This document shows positions 33,321-46,900 of a stretch of DNA of 64,000 nucleotides, in pieces (positions within the stretch are counted from its first letter, which is position 1; the number at the start of each line of letters is the position of its first letter). The stretch is from Diospyros lotus (lineage: Eukaryota; Streptophyta; Magnoliopsida; Ericales; Ebenaceae): the NCBI RefSeq assembly GCF_014633365.1, contig NW_026267104.1, positions 1,178,001-1,242,000 of the forward strand, read 5' to 3'. A program made the translations under genes and the position numbers. The notes under the pieces are model-generated. The model was not told where the DNA came from. It searched no databases and saw only the letters and a program-made list of their open reading frames with translations.

Positions 33321-33699
33321 CCGCAGTGGGATATTACCGTTGTGAAATTACACCTCAATGAATAAGCATTAAATATAGTAATAATAGATTGTGTTCAATG
33401 AAAGCATAATAAAATAAAAAGGCAGCCCTAAATGCGAATTTATTTATCTTTCAATAATCCAACCACTTTGATCAATTTCGATTCCTATTCAAAATTTATA
33501 TTGATTGGGAATCATACTAACGGAAAATTAGAGAATTTCAGGGGCATATATCTATTATCAATGGGGTTATTCCTCCTCGTATATGACCTCAGCTAAGTGA
33601 TGATGTCCTAAGGAGTAATGCCTGATTAATTATTATTAATAACTCCATCAAGCTCAATAGATTATCTTAACTCCAACCAAGTTTTCACTTATACAGATA
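33321..33699 (+). terminator. P450 3' flank with polyadenylation-like signal
   Basis: AATAAA occurs at about 33408-33413 in an AT-rich context about 90 bases after the stop codon. The rest of this stretch shows no gene. Confidence 0.45.
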
Positions 33700-36600
33700 A
33701 TTATATTGATTAATAAAATATCAATATAATGTTTGAATATTTTTTGAACTAATATATGGATTTGTCAAGATAAATTTGGGAAGTAATCCAAGACTCTTAT
33801 TAGATTGTTGTTAATTTTTTTTTAAATTCATTGAGAAATGTATTTTTTTTATATGTTTATTAAATACATATGATAAGTATCGAGATAAGAATTTTTTACC
33901 AAAATATCCTTATTATCAAATTCATTCAAAATTGTGTGTTAACATAAATAACAAATTTATGATTAATGTGAATTGTCAAAAAATGAAATTAAAAATTAAA
34001 AATAGTGTTTTATTTTTTAAATTTATGTTTAAAAATATATTTTAAAAATACTCAAAAAATAAAAATAATTATTGGTGAAATTATAATATTTTTACTTAAA
34101 TAATTAAAAGTTGTCAAAATATATTTTTATATTTGATAATAAAATATAAAATTAAATAAAATATTTTAAAAAATAAGATCAAAGGGGAATGGGAGATCTA
34201 GAAGATAGAAGGGGGAGATATGGAAGATTCATCTCCAGAGCAAGCTAATCAATAAAAAAAGGTTGATTTATATATGAATATGCATGGGAATGACAAAATA
34301 TGGTTGAATTCATGGTTGAGACGAAAGAAGATGAAATGCGAAGAAAATTGGTAGTTGGACGGTTTGGTGCCGAGGAAGATCGATGATGAAAAAAAAAATA
34401 AAAGGCGGGGAAGATCGGTGGCCAGATGGACGATAGGGCAGATGATAGGTAGCAATGAAAAAAATGAATAGTAACTGTGATAAAGATGATGAATTGTAAT
34501 CGTGAAGGGGAAGATGAATAGTAAATATGTGAGAAAATAAATGGGTGAGATTTTTATACAAAGGGAGTATGGGTGTAAGCACCCTTGCTCGGATATCCCA
34601 ACCACCCAGACTATCAGAATGGAAGCGCATATGGGAGGAGAAAGAATTAAACACGAGACAAAAACTACCCTGGCATGTATACACGAAAATAAGAACAGCA
34701 GAAGCGAAACTAAACACATGCATGCACTACGGGTACCCCGCTAACATAGCGGTCACATGATAAATAAATAAACACAGACTCCTATGCTGACATACACAAG
34801 ACTCGAAAAAAGACCTGGCATAGTAAAAATAATAAAGTAAATCCTACTCAACCATCAGAGTTGACAGGGATTGACGGGACTGCCTGTACACCATACTGAC
34901 TCTACCGCTAGAAGCTGACTCCCTTGCCTTGACCCACGCTGCCACTACCTGGAATGATGGAAAGCAAGGTGAGTCGAGAGACTCAACAAGCGTAAGAAAA
35001 GAAATGGCGAAGGCTGAGCATATCCAGAACACTCTCCCCAATATAAACCTTCAGGTACACACAAGCCATGAGACGCTACAACACAATAGCATAACATAAC
35101 AAAAACACATACCGGTCATTGGGGCCCACACAAGACACACGGCAATCAAGTCCCATACCAATCTGTCGTTGCCCTGAGAGGCAACATGTATTTCCAACAA
35201 ACCTGCGCGCGCTGTCCCGGGTTGGTACTCCCGTCACCCGTCCATGTCGGTACTCCCGACACCCGAGCCATAGACTCACTCGGAACGGTACTCCCGTCCG
35301 AGAACTAATAACTACTAGTAGTCATGCAATGCACATAAAAATACAATGGCGTAGTGAGTATCAACGTGATATACTGGCGCCCACATCCAGGCATCAGGCG
35401 ATGCTCCGCCCACATAGTAAACTATACGCGATGCATATGCCCGTGCCAGATGCAACCTGACCATACTAGAATGTCTGTGTCCAAGCATACTCAATAAATG
35501 AATGTCCCAACATGCAACTCGTACCCATGTGCAAATCAAATCATGAACAGTAATATAATGAATCTAAATGTGCAGTAAATCACATACTGGTAGAGCTAGT
35601 CAGCAGTTCCTCGCACCGGTCAATGGCTAGTGACTAGGAGTGTCCACCCGACGGTCCACTTCAAGGCCGTACAATAGTCTACCCCAACGTCACTAACAAC
35701 CGACCCCTGCTCTACTGCTCGTTAGCTCTAATCGAACCATAAATAAATCTGCACGTCTAGGAATCTAGTCCCCAAACTGATTCAGCATCATTTCTAAAAT
35801 GAGTGAGGGTGGTACAAACCCCCATAGGCTCATAACGAATATAATTCTAAAAGTCTCGGATTTAATTTAAATTAAAACAAATGAATAATAATTCAATAAA
35901 TAAGGCTAGGCGCTGAATTAAAGTAAAAGAGGTGATAAAATATGAGAAATCACGGGGTCTTTCACGAGAATTAAAGAACAGAATGAGAGGGTTAGGAGCT
36001 TGCCTTTACACGGCCATTCCTTGTCTTTCTTGCATTTCTGCTGCGAATTAAAACGTTTGCTAGCAATAAATAAAATTGCAGCTTTAATTAAATAAATCTA
36101 CCATGTAATATAATTAATTTAGCCGAATAAAATTCTTAAACATAGAACACTTCTAATAAATTTTACCCACGTACCTGGTCACTTTTTGTGCCAAAACCAT
36201 CCCGAAATCGCCCCATTTTCCCCGTATTTCCTTCTTTTTCTTTTCTTTTATTTTATTTCTTTTTTATTTTCTTCTCTCCTTATCCTTTTCTTCTTCTTCT
36301 TCATCGCGGCTCTCCCCTGCGCACGCACCAGCACCAGCGGCCGGTCATCGCTGCCTGGCTCAAGCTCGTCAGCTACTGTTGCGGCTAGCTCCTTGCCTCC
36401 GGCCACCCCTGATGCTCCGCAACCGCTGGCCGAGAGTCGCCACCAGGCCTGGCTTCCTCCACCGCGCCCGCTGCAACCGCCATAGCCGTCGTCGAAGCTC
36501 TGGTTGCTGCCTCACGCCACCGCAAATCGCCGCTCCACGTCGCTACAAGGCCGCCATCGATGGCTGCCTCCGAAGCGAGCTGCTTCCGCGTCGGCCATGG

Positions 36601-37169
36601 CCTTCCTTGTGTCGCTACCTCCCTTGCTCAACTGCGGAGCTCGGCTACCATGGCCGAGCTTCACTCGGCCAACCTCTCTTCCTCTCGAGCTCTTTCTCTC
36701 TCTCCCTCTCTCTCAATCTCGATCTCTCAGCCCCCAGCTCCCTCGCGAGCTCTCCTTCTCCAACTCTCACTCTCTCTTTCTCTCCTCTACTTCACAGCCA
36801 CAACTCTTAATGTGAGAGGAAAACATCAATTTTTTTTTTTTATGCTTGTTCTCCAACACATGCGCACCGCCACACAAATTGAACAAATTAATTAATTTAA
36901 TTTAAATTAATTTAGTTTATTCTTTTATTATTATTTCCAAAATTTGAGGATATTACAATGGGTGATTTATATTTATTTGTAAAGTTTTAGATAAATTTAT
37001 TTAAAGAGGGCCAGATAAATTTATTTGTAAAAAGTCCGATAAGGAATCATGTAAGAATTTTTTTAAGAATTGTAAGATAAATTTAACAAACACATTAAAA
37101 AAGTTAAAAAGTACAAAATGCTTTCCATATCTTTTTTTTTTATCCGTATTTTGGTTAATAAATGTTACT
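33700..37169. mobile_element. second copy of the Tourist-like element, split by a solo LTR
   Basis: The sequence at 33715-34150 matches 22060-22193 joined to 29513-29830 (for example atatcaatata, ttaaattcattgaga, atcaaattcattcaaaattg). The end at 37140-37169 matches 30230-30255, with tta following. The right end is clear. The left end is eroded and given to within about 10 bases. Without the LTR it is about 1.1 kb. The part at 34170-34550 has short GA-rich stretches and no gene. Confidence 0.7.
34574..36957 (-). mobile_element. solo LTR of the same Ty3/gypsy family, reverse orientation
   Basis: Plus-strand ends are TGTAAGCACCC and GGATATTACA. A perfect 5-bp duplication, atggg, flanks it (34569-34573 and 36958-36962). 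Read on the minus strand it shares blocks with 26847-29176, including the ctcgg(a/t)cgggagtaccg repeat and the ggtttgtaccaccc phrase. No gag or pol is present. The Ser/Leu/Arg-rich open frames at 36186-36895 come from a CT- and GC-rich leader region of the LTR and are not genes. Confidence 0.9.
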
Positions 37170-37903
37170 TTAAATAATATAAAATAATACTATCCACTTT
37201 TGCCAAATAAATTTGTTATTTTTGTATGCACTGAAAGGTAGTTTAATTGTCTATATTAAGTTGTTAGTGTCCATGTGTCGTTATTAATAATAAATTTGGT
37301 TTATCTTATTTACTTATAATATTTTTTTTATACTTATATAAGAAAAAGGCTTGTAATGCTCAAGGTCTATAAAATGAATAAACTAATATATTATTTCTTT
37401 TACCACTTTCTTAAACTTCTTTAGTCAACTATATTATTATTTCTTTTACCACTTTCTAAAATTCTTTAGTCAAGTCTGGCCGTGATCGAATTAAAGAAAA
37501 AAAAAATGAAAGGGAAACAATAGAATTAAAATAGTGATCGGAGTCCTGATTTAAGATTGAGCATTTTATAAATAAATTTAATGTAATATATATCTTAATT
37601 GCAATTAATTGATTTCGATTGAATTGAATGTGATCCCAATGATATTTCGGATCCGCACCAGGGTTTCATATGTTCCCTTAACCAAATAGCATCTCGACAT
37701 CTGCATTTTCAACGAGTTTTCAAGTTCAAACTCAGATTTTCTGGGAAGCGAAGGTGAAACACCAAAGATGTCGATCAATTCGCGAGTCACTATCAGTTTG
37801 AGCAGAGATGGAGACCGGTAAAATTCCAAGTTCCGAGGTAGAAATCTGACAATTCAAGAAGCTAACTGTTCTAGGGTTGTGAGGGAGGCAGAGAGGATCC
37901 AGA
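37170..37903 (+). promoter_or_regulatory. SCD1 upstream region with two short upstream reading frames
   Basis: The stretch is AT-rich up to about 37600 and more balanced after it, as expected for a leader. Two upstream ATGs open short frames: 37768-37821 (17 codons) and 37808-37849 (13 codons). Both stop before the SCD1 start at 37904. Whether they lie in the mRNA depends on the transcription start, which cannot be read here. Confidence 0.4.
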
Positions 37904-40900
37904 ATGAGTCGGATCTTCGAGTACTTTGTCGTGTGCGGGTTGGGCCCCGAGATCCGAACGCTGGATGGAAACAAAGGCTTCCACGGCAGCGGGGTGATGT
38001 ACTTGCCGTCTCTTCTTGATCAGTACCCTCCACTCAATCACTCTCTCTACCCTCCTCCGCCTCCCCAACTTCCCACTGTAAGCCAACTTGATTTGGATCC
38101 AGTGCATTGTTTCCTCTGCTTTTTTCTATGTTTTGTAGGATGGACAATTCTTGTTTGATTGTTTTGCTTGTATAGTGGGTTAGGGGAGTAATCACGATTG
38201 AATGGGTTGTTGGTATCAGATGGTTGTTGGCATTTGGGGATGCTTAAAGGAATTGGTGTTTATGTGTATGCCCTAACGCTCACTGAGTCCCGCTTCCACT
38301 AGAATCCGATGCATGAAATGGACGTATTGGCAGGCAGAAGCGTGTACCGCGGGCTGCTGCTTTTGTGTTTATGAAATTCAAATTTCTTTCTAATTATCTA
38401 TTGTTTCTCCGTTGCTTAAAGTTTGTTTACAAGAAAATGAGGGGGAAGAGGGTTCAGAAGAAGCACAAGGGGGAAGAAGAGAACTTGCATAATCTGCCAG
38501 ACATTTTGAACTGCTTCATCTAAAAAGCTTGGGACACTCTCTTTCGTCCCATTTTTAGGCAATCTGAGTGTCATACACTAAACCCTAGAAAGACTTGAGA
38601 ATAGGCTTCGGGTATGGCATATAAAGGCACAAAAAACAACACTACTGTCTAGGTAGGCACTTTCTTTTTTTTTTTTTGGTGGTATAAAGCTATTGTGCCC
38701 CATGCCAGTTACCTGAACCTGTCAATAGGTTGATTGGATTGCAAGGTCCCAACTAGACCCCTTCTAGCTTGGCACACCATTCAACTCTATTTTAATGGAA
38801 ATAAAGGACGGTTATGCTTCTCTAAGGAAGGTCAAAATGCATATGCATCCGAATTTCCACATCAAAGGCCACCTCATTTTATTTTCATGTAAAACAGTTA
38901 TATGAAGCTTGGGGGGGGGGGGGGGTGGACACAAGGTTTTCTAAATTAAATCCGAAGGTTTTTACTCTGCAAGTACCTTTGATTTTCTGTTATAAAAAAT
39001 TCATAATTAGTGCATACTTCCATTTGCATCAGATCATGATGCACAACAATTTAGAATTTGTTACCATTTACTATATTGTTATTTATTTTTTGACCCTCTT
39101 AATTGAGATTCCTTTTTGTGGGCATAAGCTGTTACTTTATTTCTCTGCTTCATTGAGCTTGTTTATGTCCTTTCTACCAATTATTCTCGTGCAACATAAT
39201 GTGGTCATTACGTTGCAGTGTGTTCTGCCAGCTGGTGTGGAGTTATACACTTCGGGCTTCAATCCTACTGACTTCTCAACCTTTCCTCGAAGTTATCCTA
39301 TTGTTTTGACTGGTTGGTATGCAAATCCTGTACAAATATCTTGCATTACTTAATTCTAATTATTTTTGTTTTTGGTTCTAGCATTGAGAGCCTCTTGGTT
39401 GAAAAACAAAAGTTCTCTGGCTTTGGTATGATTGAATTTGACCGATGATGTTATCCTCTTTCCTTGGCACAAATTGTAGCCTTGTGATAGGTATCTTTAT
39501 CCCTTAAGTAAGCCTCACCATGAATCCAATTACAGATTAGTGTTGTTTCTTACAGTTTTAATTTTTCTAATATCTTTTTGGGATAATATCCTAATAATTT
39601 AGGTTATTTTTTCTAGCCTACATGCATTCAGCTTTATTCCTTGCTCATGAAGGCTTGCCTATTCAAGTAACTTTATTGTTTGTTTTAGTGCTTGTAAATT
39701 AGGTATGCAGCTATGTTCTCTGATTACAAGGGCTTGGTACTTTTATTGGACTCCCTGCTTCAGATCACCTATGTTGTTTGTTTTACTGCTGGAATTTCAC
39801 TACTTCTAGGACAACAATAACAATAGTCCAGGCCTTAATTTCATTAGGTGGGGTTGGCTACTTAGAATCTAGCTTGCTAATTATCTCTATTCATAACCAT
39901 ATCTTCTATAAGTTCATTATATCCTATTTTATGCCTGCAAAATTTTCATAAAGTTTAATCTGATCTTTCTCTAATTCTTTTTAACACAGAACGATTAAAA
40001 GAAATATAGTTTTGATACCTATTGATGCAAAACCCGAAAGAAGAACACAAAAATAAACGAAAAACTCTACTCAGTTTCTCAATAATAAAATCAATAATCA
40101 AAGTCACCCTTCAATTACAACCTAGTAATAGGCATCTAATAAACATGATTCTACTCTAAATAGGATTCCAATAGATTTAATCCCAACCTAATTAGGATTT
40201 GGAACCTAATAACTAAAGAACTAACAAAACAAGTTAGGAAACAAAACAAAATAGGAAATAAACAAATGAAATGAATGAAACAATACTAGTTCCTAGTTCC
40301 TATTTCTATTTCTCTGTCATACATCACTTTTACTATAGACTTCTTCCATTCCATCCACTCTCTTCACATGTGCACTTATCAGTTTTCTTTCCACATGTAG
40401 AAGAAATCAATCTCATTCATGATATGTAAAATTGATACAAGAGCTTTCTTATAGACATACACTCTTGGACCCTAAAGACTTCTACTCTAATACTACTCCC
40501 TAATATGTCTCCTAATTTGTAGGAAGAGATCAGATTACAAAAACAATAAAATAGAAAATAAGAAACTGATAATATACATGGATAAATACTAAGAGAAGAT
40601 AGAGATAAAAGTCTCCATTTGATAGGACTCTCAGGACTGCTATCTCCAACACTCCCTCTCAAGCTGGGGAATGTATATCACTCATCTCTAGTTTGGATAC
40701 TAGGTCTTCAAACTGTGCGGTAGGCAATCCTTTTGTTAGAATGTCAGCCACTTGACACCTTGATGGCACATATGAGATATTGAGGAGACCTGAATCAAGC
40801 TTTTCTTTGAGGAAATGACGATCAATCTCAATATGTTTTATTCGGTCATGTTGGACCGGATTATGAGGTATACTGATCGCTGACTGGTTATCACATAGCA

Positions 40901-43900
40901 ACTCAATGGGTCTCTGTACTAGAATTTTTAGATCTTCTAGTACTATCTGCAACCATAGAAGTTCGCATACTGGAGCCATAGCTCGAAACTCAGCTTCTAC
41001 ACGTGATCTTGCTACAACTCCTTGCTTCTTGCTTCTCCAAGATACCAGATTACCCCCTAGGAACACACAATATCCAGTCGTGGATCTCCTATCAACTAGA
41101 GACCCCCCATAGTCAGCATCCACATATCCTTGAATCTTTAAAACATCCCCTGGGGTAAATAGGATTCCTTTTCCTGGTGTAGCTTTAAGATAATTCAAAA
41201 TCCTTCTTACTGCTTGCATATGTTCCGAGGAGGGATTATGCATAAATTGACTTACAAGGCTCACTGCAAAAGCTATATCAGGTCTAGTATGTGAAAGATA
41301 AATCAGCCTACCCACCAAACGTTGAAACCTCCCTTTATCTATCACCTCATCTTTGGTATTTGCTTGCAACTTTAGGTTCGGATCCATTGGGTATGCTAGA
41401 TCCTTTTCCTCCTAGAAGCCCTGTTTCTATAAGTAAGTCCATAATATACTTTCTTTGTGACAAGAATATGCTATCTTTTGAGTATGCAACCTCAATGCCC
41501 AAGAAATATTTCAGCACTCCAAGTTCTTTAATTTCAAATTTTTTAGCCAAGTTTTGTTTTAAGATTACCTGTTCAGCAGTATCATTACCAGTAACAACAA
41601 TATCATCCACATAGACAAGTAAAGCTGTTATCAGATCACCATGATGCTTGATAAAGAGAGTATGATCCCCCCTGCTTTGATGATATCCCATAGATAGCAT
41701 AGCTATAGAAAACTGGCTGAACCAAGCACGTGGAGATTGCTTTAGCCCATAGAGAGCCTTTTTAAGTCTACATACTTTTCCTCCCCCTTCCTGGTGAAAA
41801 CCAGGAGGTAGTTCCATATATATCTCCTCCTCTAAATCCCCATGCAAGAATGCATTTTTCACATCAAATTGCTGGAGTTGCCACCCATGTATTGCTGTCA
41901 ATGAAATAAGAACCCGAACAGAAGTCATCCTTGCGACCGGGGCAAAAGTTTCAAGGTAATCAATGCCATAGGATTGGGTGTAGCCCTTGGCAACTAACCT
42001 TGCCTTGTATCGGTCAAGAGGACCATCAACTTTGAATTTCACATTAAATATCCACCGGCAGCCAACCAGCTTAACACCTTTGGGTTTGGCCACGAGATCC
42101 CAATTATGATTTTTGTTAAGTGTCCTCGTCTCCTCGAGCATAGCTTCTTTCCACTTAGGGTTCTTTAGAGCGTCTGCTATTGATGTTGGGATAACAATAG
42201 CATCCAATGAAGAGAGAAATCCTTGGTGGCTAGATGATAGGCAATGATAGGATAAATAATTGGACATGGGATGTTGAGTACAAGATCTAATTCCCTTCCG
42301 GAGAGCAATAGAAAGATCAAGGTCAGTAGGTTTGGGGCATGGACTACCCTCTGCTGGAGCATCATCTTCACTTGATGTAGGTTCCAAGGCTGGACAAGGG
42401 ACTGATGATTGGATAGGCTGTTGAGTAGAGATGTGCTGTCGTCTTTTGTAAACAAATGGAGAACCCTTGTACCGAATTGTAGATGGCTGGGAAATGACAT
42501 GGGCTGGTTGATGGTCACTGCTAAACATTGGGAATAGAGGCTGGTTCATGATGGATGGGCAATGAAGTTCCAAAGGATTGGTTTCTACCAAGGGAACAAA
42601 AGTTTCAGAGGCTGGATTTTCGCTGAAATTAGGCTCCCCCTGACTGCTGGTTTGAAGAAGGGCAAAGTATGACTCATTTTCATGGAATGTAACATCCTTA
42701 GACACATAGAACTTCCTTAGGGTAGGATAGTAGCATTTGTAGCCCTTTTGAGTAGGAGAATAGCCTAGAAAGACACACCTATGAGCCCTTGGGTCAAACT
42801 TGTCCCCGTGGCTTTTAGGAATGTGAACAAAACACACACCCGAAGACTTTAAGTGGCAGTTGAGAATGCAAAGAAAAATCAGGATAGAAGGAGGCTAATT
42901 TTTGGAGAGGACTTTGATGTTTTAGGACCCTAGATGGCACTCTATTTATCACATAAGTTGCTATTAGCACAGCCTCCCCCCAAAACTGTTTTGGAACTTT
43001 ATGATGGTGAAGAAGCGTGCGGGTGACATTGAGAAGGTGTCTCATCCTTCTCTCGGCCACTCCATTTTGTTGGGGGGTGTCCACACAAGATGATTCATGA
43101 ATAATGCCTTTTTTTTGGAAAAAATAGATGCAAGGGATTGTTAAAATAATCATTTGCATTATCAGTCCGGAATTGTTGAATAGATGTGCCAAATTGAGTG
43201 AGAATCATTTTACAGAAGTGTTGTAAAGTAGACCCAATGGCAGATTTGTCTTTTAAAAGGTACACCCAACACATTCTAGTGCAATCATCAATGAAGGTGA
43301 TGAACCACCTAGCTCCCGAACAGTTTGAAATTTTAGATGGTCCCCAAACATCCGAATGGACTAAGAAGAATGGTTTAGAAGATAATTTATTGCTGATAGG
43401 GTAAGGCACTCGATGGTGCTTTTCCATGACACACACATCACATTGAAAATCACTAGGCTCTAGGTTTCTAAACAAACTAGGGAACATGTTCTTTAATAAA
43501 ATGAAAGGAGGATGGCCTAATCTAAGATGGTGGAGCCAAATTGAGGAGAAATCAGTAGAGGTTTCAGTGGAATATGTCATCCTAAGCCGCCTTCTTTTTG
43601 TGTTAGGATTCTCCCCTTGCAAAATGTACAACCCATTATACTCTTTAGCCACACCAATCATCTTCCCCGTGTCTTTGGCCTGAAACTTGCACAAATGAGA
43701 AGAAAAAACAGCATAGCAGTTTAGATCTTTGGTTAATTGATGAATAGAAATCAGATTGGTAGTCAAATTTGGGACACAAAGAGCATGACTAAGGGTTAAA
43801 GAAGGGCTGATGTGAATGGTTCCTGTTCCGGTAATAGGGATTAATACACCATTTGCAATGGTGATTTGTTTGGCAGTGGTAAGGGGCTCATAGGTCTCAA

Positions 43901-46900
43901 AAAAATTGGGATTAGGTGTCATGTGATCCGTGGCTCCCGAATCAAGGATCCACATGTTATCCCTATCAATTTTCGAAGTTGAAAAAGAATAATTGGATAG
44001 AGATATACCTTGCTGATCAGTGGAGCATGAAGCTCCATCTTGGAAAGTTCTTAGGAAGGCTTTTAGTTTTCTGAGTTCTTCAGTATTTAACAACTTTAGA
44101 TCAGCCTCTGTTGGCTCTTCTTTTCCACCCTTTTCTTTCGAATCCTTGCTTGAGAGATAACTTTGAAATCTCATATTCTTGAATCCTCCAATCTTCTTCA
44201 ACACAGCCTCCTTTCCATGTAATTTAAAACAAGTTTCCCTGGTATGCCAGGGCTTCTTGCAATGAGTACACAATTGTCCTTCTCGACTTGTATTCCTTGT
44301 TTGGGTGACTGATCTCCCAAACCTCATCCCATCTCCCTATTTGTTTTTGATAAAGAGGGCTGATCCTTCAGGACTATAATCAGTAAGCATCGCACTTCTT
44401 CTATTCTCCTCACTTCAAGCGATGGCAAAAACCTCATTTAGGCTAGGAAGTTTGTCCTTACCTAGGACTTGTACCCGAACTTGATCAAACTCTTGATTCA
44501 AGCCGGCTAGGAACTCTACAATTCGATCTCTCTCCACAATCTGATGAAGGGCAGCAGCATCTGTTTTGCACACCATTTTAATTGCTTGATACTGATCGAG
44601 TTCCAGCCATAAGCCCCTCATTTGGTTGTAGTATTCGATCACTGTTAGCGGCCCTTGTTTAGTGGAGTTGACTTTGTTTTTACCTCAAAGATCACTGATG
44701 CATCTCTAACCTTGGAGAAGGTTTGCTGGACGGTTTCCCATACTTCCTTGGCTATCTTTAGGAACATATAGTTCCTACTTATGTCTAGCTGCATCATACT
44801 CCACAGCCATGACAAAATTCTGGAGTCTTCCACATCCCATGCTATGAAGGATGGGTCTTCTTCTTTTGGTGGATCTGCTGTCAAGTGACTTCCTTTGCTT
44901 CGCCCTTGAGGAGAGTTCTGACCAGTTGAGCCCATTGAAGATAATTCCTACCATCTAATCGGTAGGATTGATGAAGAGTTGGCAATTCGGCAGCCATAGG
45001 AGTAGAGTCTACCGGATTTAGATCTCCAATTATGCTAGAAGAAGGAGGGGATGTCTCTGTCATACTGTCAAAGGCTTTCGAGATCACTCACTGATGGAAG
45101 AAGGAAGCCTCAACAACGGAAGAAAAAAATCTGCAATGAAGGCAGGCGCAATGGAAGGAAGAAGCACTCAGCAACGAAAGATTTTGGCACTAGGAATGGG
45201 CTAGAGAGACGCTGGCGATTAGATCTGGAGCATCCGGAGGCGAAAGGGCTACGGACGCTCCTTCACGCGCCGGCGCGTGGAGTCGGAAGCGAATTGACAA
45301 CGGCACGTGGGGGTGCGTGAGGACTCCGATGGCGGTGGTTCTCCGGTGGCCAACTGATCTAATGACAACGAACCTAATAGTGGTGGTGGTGCTCGAAGGG
45401 GGTGGTCGGACAGATGCGTTTCTACGTGAACGGTGACAGTGACGGTGACGTGAATAGTGACTGTGCAATGAAGGCACTTGAAGTTGTGCAATGAAGGCAC
45501 TAGGATTTACTGTATCAGCCTATTAACGAGGCTCTAATACCATGTAGAAGAAATCAATCTCATTTATGATATATAAAATTGATACAAGAGCTTTCTTATA
45601 GACATACACTCTTGGACCCTAAAGACTTCTACTCTAATACTACTCCCTAATATGTCTCCTAATTTGTAGGAAGAGATCAGATTACAAAAACAATAAAATA
45701 GAAAATAAGAAACTGATAATATACATGGATAAATACTAAGAGAAGATAGAGATAAAAGTCTCCCTTTGATAGGACTCTCAGGACTGCTGTCGCTAACACT
45801 ACACATTTAAACAATCTTAAAATATGTATCAATGGTCTTGTGCATCAAATATTAATAAGTTTTCTTTTCTTTTACAGTTGCACATTCAGCATAACATCCT
45901 CATCCTAGTTATGCTCATATTTTGCATGCATTAGCGCTTTACTATCCAACATTTTGTACTATACAATTGAGCCGGTCTTATAGTCCTCTCATAAAATTTT
46001 TCTTTTTAGCATTTAAAAAGATTTTACAATCACATAAAATGCTAGAAATACTTCTCCATTTTAACCAATTCGCAGTGATTCTATGAGTAACCTCCTCAAT
46101 TTTTATTTGATTAAATTGGTGGTTGTACTACCTTGTTCTTTGATTACATGAGCTTTGTTCTTCAATTAGACTTACTGTTGTTTTAGTGCTGGAACTTGGC
46201 AATGTTTTGCATAATTTTAGTACTTATATTTTGCCGTAGATGTTAGAAAATATAGGTGTAGATGGTTGTAACCCACCAGTGATTTCAGGAGTCCAAATCT
46301 CATTGTGCAAACGCTGGTTATAGTGGAAGCAAAATGTCTTTGTTCCTCCAGGGAAGCAGTAACTAGATTAGATCATTGCAAGTATTGAAGAAAAGTTGTA
46401 GGAGATTGTAATAAAAAAAGGTCGAACAAGAGGGGGAAAAAGATTATAGAGCACTATAAGTTACAAATAATTCAGTCCCCATCGATTAAAAAATTCGGTT
46501 ATAGAATAATAAAAGGGGAGAGGTGAACCCAGCAACAAGTTTTGTTTGACATATTACTTTATTTTCCTCTTATATCCTGTCAGCATCTTTTTATACTTTT
46601 TATGGATTAGTTTATAGAATGATCATTCAATTTCATTTTTTTATATGGATATAGTAGTATTTTCACTGTTGAAGTGAATTATGTGGCAATAGATTTTTTT
46701 GCTGGTACAAATTTCTATGTAATTTTGTGCATTTTATATAGAAGTGGTAGCATGGGCTTTTTCAAGTATTGGTAGACAAATTTGATTAATATGAATATAT
46801 ATATTTTTTGTTTCCATCGGCGCTAAATTTTCAACAGATACGCATTTATTTTTGGCAATGACATGAAAAGCGTGATATTGTAAAAGTAGAATTTTTTAAT

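Larger units (their letters stand above)
40396..45798 (-). mobile_element. full-length but decayed Ty1/copia retrotransposon in SCD1 intron 2
   Basis: Two 256-bp LTRs (40396-40651 and 45543-45798) with TGTAGAAG and AACA ends flank one gag-pol region on the minus strand. The host flanks are ccaca and ctaca, a 5-bp duplication with one change. The primer site is at 45531-45542 and the purine tract at 40652-40660. The LTRs differ at about six positions in 256. Total length is 5.4 kb. It lies antisense to SCD1 and makes up most of the 7.8-kb intron. Confidence 0.95.

Noticed and set aside
36186..36895. Several overlapping open frames of 66-143 codons
   Set aside because: They lie in the CT/GC-rich part of a solo gypsy LTR, on the strand opposite to the LTR sense, in three frames, without domains.
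45051..45500. Open frames of 83-95 codons around the copia leader
   Set aside because: They lie between primer site and gag start of the minus-strand copia and show no domain.
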